From Rehmannia glutinosa (lineage: Eukaryota > Streptophyta > Magnoliopsida > Lamiales > Orobanchaceae), in the NCBI GenBank assembly GCA_016081115.2, contig JABTTQ020002605.1, positions 480,608 to 544,607 of the forward strand: DNA of 64,000 bases. Direction: 5' to 3'. How positions within the stretch are numbered: the stretch's first letter is position 1; each line of letters begins with the position of its first letter. Positions 59,357 through 64,000 of the stretch are shown in pieces. The position numbers and the translations under genes were made by a program. Below the pieces are notes generated by a model, which made no database searches, had not been told where the DNA came from, and worked only from the letters and a program-made list of their open reading frames with translations.

Positions 59357-60128
59357 CTAGAGCAACACCGTACCCGTGTGTTACACCGGATTTATTCAAA
59401 TAAAACTCAAAAGATAGTGTAGATAGAATGGTTAATTTTTCGATTATTTATTATATTAAAATTGTTATCTTTTAAGTCAAAAATATATTATTAATTTAAA
59501 TGAAAATATATTCTATAAAAAAATATAGATTTGAACTAATAAAATGTTTTCTTTTTCTTGCTCGCATTCTACATTTTTATACATAATATAATATTTAAGT
59601 TTTGAAAAAGATAAATGGCTTTAAAAATAGTGTAGATAGAATTTTGAATTAAAATTTGTTATCTTCTAAATTCAAAAATATATTATCAATTCAACTGAGA
59701 GAATATCTTCTGCAAAAAAAAATATAGATTTTGAACTAAAAAGAATATTTGTCAATAAAAAATATGCAAGAGTTGAATGGATTATTTGTTGACTTTTTCA
59801 AACTATTTGTGAGATATGTACAATTAGAGTTGAGATTATTTTTCCTTTATATTCTCGATTATTAAAAAACTATCAATGTCAAAAAAAAATCTTTCTTGTT
59901 TGTTTTTGCAGTTTTGTTTTAATACGTTAAATACTAAAAGATAGCAAATTTAAGATGAATCACCGGTTTTGGATTATTTGTTATTTTTGAAATTTAATAC
60001 ACGTAGAATGTCGCGTGGATAAATGTGAAGCGATCGTGCGGGGTGGGGAATCGTGAGAAGTTGACCCGTATCCAAGATTAATGAGATGATGATATGTGAC
60101 AAGCTTTTATTTTTGTTTTTAGTATACA
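59357..60128 (-). mobile_element. Helitron-like unit 1 (minus strand)
   Basis: In reverse complement the unit ends with a short hairpin-like stretch (ACACGGGTACGGTGT) followed by CTAG then T, a Helitron-type 3' end (59357-59360). Its other end (TATACTAAAAACAAAAATAAA) resembles TA-rich Helitron starts. It contains a roughly 200-bp internal duplication (59405-59540 and 59620-59750). Non-coding. Confidence 0.4.
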
Positions 60129-60745
60129 CTAGAAAAACACTCGTATGTTACGGATTTGTGCTGCTTTATTAAATTTGTTTTTTTTCAAAATATTTTTTTG
60201 TATTTTAGCTTGTCAAAATAACATAAATTTTTAACTCTTGCCACATACAATGTTTTTCACATTATTTTTCCACAAATTAATTGTATATTTCAATGGTGAT
60301 ATTTTTTTATAAGCGTTTAAAAAATCACTTAGTTAATTATCTAATTTTATTAATAAAAATATCCAATAAATATATCTTCTAATTTTTAGAGTGGTTTACT
60401 TTTTTAGATTATATAGATAGATTGTTAGATTGTACAAATAGAAACTTTGATTTTTGGATTATTATTTGTCTTTTGGGGTATAATAAAAGCTGTATAGATA
60501 GAATTTTTTATTTACAAAAAAATAGATTTTCTGAGATAGCATCCTTGATTTTAGGATTATTTGTTATCTTTTTATAATATGTATGGAAGATATATATATA
60601 TATATGTATATATAATATAGGAGGGTTAACAGCGTGGATAAATATGGAAAGCCCATGTGGAATCGGGAAGAATGAGGGGATTGTGGCGTGTCTTAGAATA
60701 ATGAGGTGATGACATGTGTCATATTTATTTTCATTTTAGTATATA
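60129..60745 (-). mobile_element. Helitron-like unit 2 (minus strand)
   Basis: Starts CTAG at 60129 beside the end of unit 1. The left part (ACACTCGTATGTTACGGATTT) and the right part (GCGTGGATAAAT..., ATGAGGTGATGACATGTG..., TTTTAGTATATA) match the corresponding parts of unit 1. The two are arranged head to tail. Confidence 0.4.
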
Positions 60746-60794
60746 GGGTTGATAATCTTTAATTATAAAAAAAAAAAAAAACTGTAGCATTTGT

Positions 60795-61504
60795 TGTTGG
60801 GATCCATAACATTTTAGGGTGGTTTGGCTATCCCGTTCAATTGCAAACAAAGTAAAAATAAGAAAATGAGGCATTCAATAATTGCGGTGTGTTCATCAAT
60901 TTCAGCCACCAAAGAAGAAAAATTGCATAGGCTATTAATGAAATAAGCACCAACCTATGGAAAATTTGGCGAACCATTTGCCTATCAGGCTTGTGAGGAA
61001 GAGCAAAGACACCCATAGAAAAATAGAGAGGAAAGCCAAGAGAGAGTTTAGCCTAGTGTCCTTTTGAGTGGGAGAGTTTTCTCAATTGAGAGTTAGTATT
61101 TTGCTCGAAAATAGTGATATAGATATGCTTATAAATATTTGATTGTATGTCGAGAAAATAGTGTGATTGGGTTTCTCCACGTTGTGTGAGCTTTGAGAAA
61201 AATTGTGGGTTTTCTTTTGGTATTTTATAGTATTGAAATATACATCAAAAAAGGTATTGTTCTGTTGTTATAATTAACACAAGCTTTGGCAAAAAGCTTA
61301 TGCTATTTTGTAATCCTTTATTTGTTAGTGGATTCTTTGTGGGTATTTTTGCCGTGGTTTTTTTCACTTATTCTTTGGGGTTTTCACATTAAATTTGGCG
61401 TATTAGCTTATCATCTTATTTTCTTGGTCTTCATTTTATTTGAGATGATTATTTGTGCGTGCGGTTATTATTATTTTTTTATTGGGGCCCATCCATGCTT
61501 CCCA
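60795..61504 (+). repeat. 5' LTR of a Copia element at the right edge
   Basis: Begins TGTTGGGATCCATAAC and is repeated from 63546 to the window end. Ends ...TTCCCA just before a primer-site-like sequence. About 710 bp. Confidence 0.65.
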
Positions 61505-61574
61505 AAGTGGTATCCAGTCGAGGTAAAACTCGGATATTTTGTGCACATGTTTGTGATGGATTCGAGAGAGGCGA

Positions 61575-62780
61575 TGGGGTATGATTAAATTGACGGCAAA
61601 TAGTTACGGTGTGGAAAAGCGAAAGGAGAATATATACATTGCGGGGAGCTTTATGATCGATAGAGAATGGTTGATTTAAGCGGAGATGATGAAGATGAGA
61701 AAAAGAATGGAACAAGATAAACTAGAAGCGATGAAATGATTCGACATTTTATTGATCAGTGTTTCACCTGCTCGGCTTAGAGGCAGGATGCACATAGCAC
61801 TGTGAGGCGAAGTGGAAGCCGTATGCACGAAGGAAGCACGCTCGAAGAAAACTTTCTTGATGGAATGACTTGTCAACTTGAAGTATAACGAGGAAGTTCG
61901 GTTGTCGAACAACGGTACTTCCTGACATTTTAAATATATTAACGATCGTGAAGCAAAGTTTGATGATGAGATCTGAGGAGGTTATTTACGGTGGGGATCT
62001 TTGCTAGACAATTTTGATACATTAGTTGTTTCGCTTTAGCAGTACGCTCTTGATGGTATTTTTTGACTATGGATATGGTCAAAAATAGTTTGTTCAATGA
62101 GGAAACAAGGCAGAATAGGACAAGGTGCAAAAATTCAGGCTCTCGTCGTTGAGTCAGGGAGACATAAAGCGATGATCGAGATAAAGGAAAGGGCGGCGAA
62201 ATCGTGATCGAAATTGTTATTAATGGAACAAGCTTCAGACACATGATAAAAGATTGCTATAAGAAAGCGAAGATGAAGGAGATCGAGAAAAAGACAAACC
62301 GAGAAAAAAGTGGATAGTGATAATGAGGAAGGAAGGCGTGACAACTTTTTTAGTGATAGTGATGTTTGTTGTGCTATTACGAGAAGCATAATTCTGCGCA
62401 AATGGCTAGTTGGATGTTGATTTGAGTCATTGATTCATCGGCCTCTTTCATATAACACCAATGACAAAAAATTTTTTATTGACTACAAAATGGGAGATTT
62501 TGAGTCTTTGTCAGGGTTTGGGAATAATAATAAAACAAGTATTGTTGGTGTTGGCGTGTGTGTATTGGACGAATCACGGTTGCATATTGACTTTGAAGGA
62601 TGTTCGACATGTGCGGATCGTCAATCGATTTTGGTCGAGTTGGACCGCCAGGATTACATTAGTTGTTGAATATGAAATGTGGAAAACTTACAAAAGATCA
62701 ATTGAGCTTGCAAGAGGAGCTATATTTAGTAATTTGTACAAACATGTAAAAGTGTGCTCTGTTGGACTAAGCTACAACTA
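61575..62780 (+). pseudogene. Copia gag and pre-integrase remnant
   Basis: Broken frames match Tork-like Copia gag (NREW-type start, then LVNLKY and a DDE...LLLSLP-like region with many stops). From about 62425 they match the protease/pre-integrase region, including LKDVRHV at about 62592-62612. Numerous shifts; no functional protein. Confidence 0.55.
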
Positions 62781-63532
62781 AGGAAACGAGTCTTCATCAA
62801 ATTAAGTGGCAAATAAGAACTTTTAGTGAGGAAAAGAAGAAATTTTGTGAGTAGGACCCTCGTTTGTTTTGCGAAGGTATGCCGTTGATTTTCTATAATT
62901 GTTGTTGATAAGTAGATAGTAGGACTTTCTTTTTGCTTATTATTTAAAAAAATGTTAGGTGCAATGTGTTTGCACATAGTAGTTCTTGCGGAAAAGAATT
63001 TCATTGAGATATTGTTTCATGTATTTTGTATTAGTTTGAGTATTATAAATGTTATGGGTTTATAGTGTTTCATAAAATACTGAAAGATGTCGGGATGTTG
63101 GGGAGGCGCCAAGCGTGAGCAAGTGTCGAGATCTTGCTCCATGTTAATGTGTTTATAGGTGTATCCGATCAAAGAAGATTGTTGGATGATGTTAAAGTCT
63201 TGCAACACCGGTGACATGCCACTCGCCTTGGGGTGTTGGTAGGAGGCGCCATCCTTCACGTGATAGTCGCTAGAAGTTTGGTTAGTCGACCAAGGAACAT
63301 CGCATTCTTTGTTGAGGGGAAGAGATATTTGAGAGTGTGCAGCATTATATGGAACTATGCGGTAATATTTAGGTTTGTTGATGGCGAGGTAGCTCACCGG
63401 CGATAGTGATCATGGCTTCAAGAATTTGTAGCGGGTGCGATGTGTTCGCGGAAAAGATTATCCGGGGATGAGTATGTTAGTGCATATTCAATTTACTCTA
63501 GCATGCAAGTAGAATATGTTATCTCCATGCGT
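62781..63532. other. Unassigned interior of the right-edge Copia element
   Basis: No known Copia domain. A minus-strand frame of 126 codons (63397-63017) is open but matches nothing I recognise. Confidence 0.35.
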
Positions 63533-63545
63533 GGAGGGGGGAAAT

Positions 63546-64000
63546 TGTTGGGGATCCACCATATTTGAGGTGGTTGCCTATCCCGTTCAATTACCAAACA
63601 AAAGTAAAAGTAAGAAAATGGGCGTTCAACGGTGCGGTTGTGTTCATCAATTTTGACCAAGAAAAGAAAAAATGCACCTGCTATTAAAATCGGCTGACTT
63701 TATGAAAACTGCGGAGGGCCATTTGCTATAATAGAGCTTGCTTGAGGAAGAAGCGGATACACAAGGGAGGAAAAATGAGAGAAAATCCAAGAGTTTTTGG
63801 CTTTAGTATCCTTTAGAGTGGGAGAGTTTTCCAATTGAGAGTTGTATTTCTTTCGAAAATAGTGATATAGATATCAATATAAATATTGTATTTGTCACGT
63901 TAGAAAATAGTAGGGTTGAGTTTCTCCACGTTGTGAGCTTTGAGGAAATTTAAAGGTTTTCTTTTAGGGTATTTAATAGTATTGAGAAGCAATACGTAGC
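63546..64000 (+). repeat. 3' LTR of the right-edge Copia element, cut by the window end
   Basis: TGTTGGGGATCCACC start. Matches 60795-61250 with many small indels. Confidence 0.65.

Larger units (their letters stand above)
60795..64000 (+). mobile_element. Degenerate Copia LTR retrotransposon, partial
   Basis: 5' LTR at 60795-61504, primer site TGGTATCCAG at 61508-61517, decayed gag and start of pol at 61575-62780, an unrecognised stretch at 62780-63530, purine tract GGAGGGGGGAAAT at about 63533-63545, then a 3' LTR that runs off the window. The internal region is short for a Copia element (about 2 kb), with no integrase or reverse transcriptase seen, so most of pol is deleted. Confidence 0.65.

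Noticed and set aside
63017..63397. 126-codon minus-strand gene
   Set aside because: Lies inside a decayed Copia element, has no recognisable family and runs antisense to the element.

Overview
The window is nuclear DNA from a flowering plant, most likely a eudicot. Its genes are multi-exon plant families with GT-AG introns: an LRR receptor kinase, a GS-OX-type flavin monooxygenase and a class II histone deacetylase. These sit in AT-rich DNA crowded with plant transposons and an endogenous pararetrovirus. No bacterial, organellar or CRISPR features were seen.

Layout. 1-4.8 kb: AT-rich intergenic DNA with a 284-bp MITE and a possible Helitron end. 4.8-20.4 kb: a three-level nest. Weak inverted-repeat arms (about 4774-4885 and 20290-20412) enclose a decayed endogenous caulimovirid that starts at a tRNA-Met primer site (4929). 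The caulimovirid is split at 5320/12783 by a 7.46-kb SIRE-like Copia element (LTRs 5321-6826 and 11288-12782, target duplication ATACT) that has a gag and an envelope-like ORF but no pol. 20.4-34.2 kb: a dense set of DNA transposons: two MULE-type foldback elements (9-bp TSDs), two hAT MITEs (8-bp TSDs), a small CACTA element (3-bp TSD), degenerate tandem repeats, a possible Helitron carrying a kinase fragment, and a small LTR-retroelement remnant.

34.2-59.1 kb is the gene-rich part. It holds an LRR receptor kinase (+, 34757-38754), a decayed PPR pseudogene (about 40255-40860), an intact seven-exon flavin monooxygenase (-, 41881-45656) and a 14-exon HDA5-like histone deacetylase (-, 50632-59101). 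Copies of one 9-bp-TSD MITE family lie in the introns of the last two genes, and one pair is nested. A tRNA-derived SINE lies between them. 59.1-64 kb holds two tandem Helitron-like units and a Copia element whose 3' LTR runs off the window.

The genes are single loci that do not work as a pathway. The deacetylase and part of the receptor kinase carry several one-base indels inside otherwise well-conserved exons with intact splice sites, and the two LTRs of the SIRE-like element also differ mainly by one-base indels. Residual assembly errors are therefore a real alternative to gene decay. The most unusual signal is a set of seven small hairpins in each LTR of the SIRE-like element. They keep the loop GTGGT while their stems change in a compensatory way.
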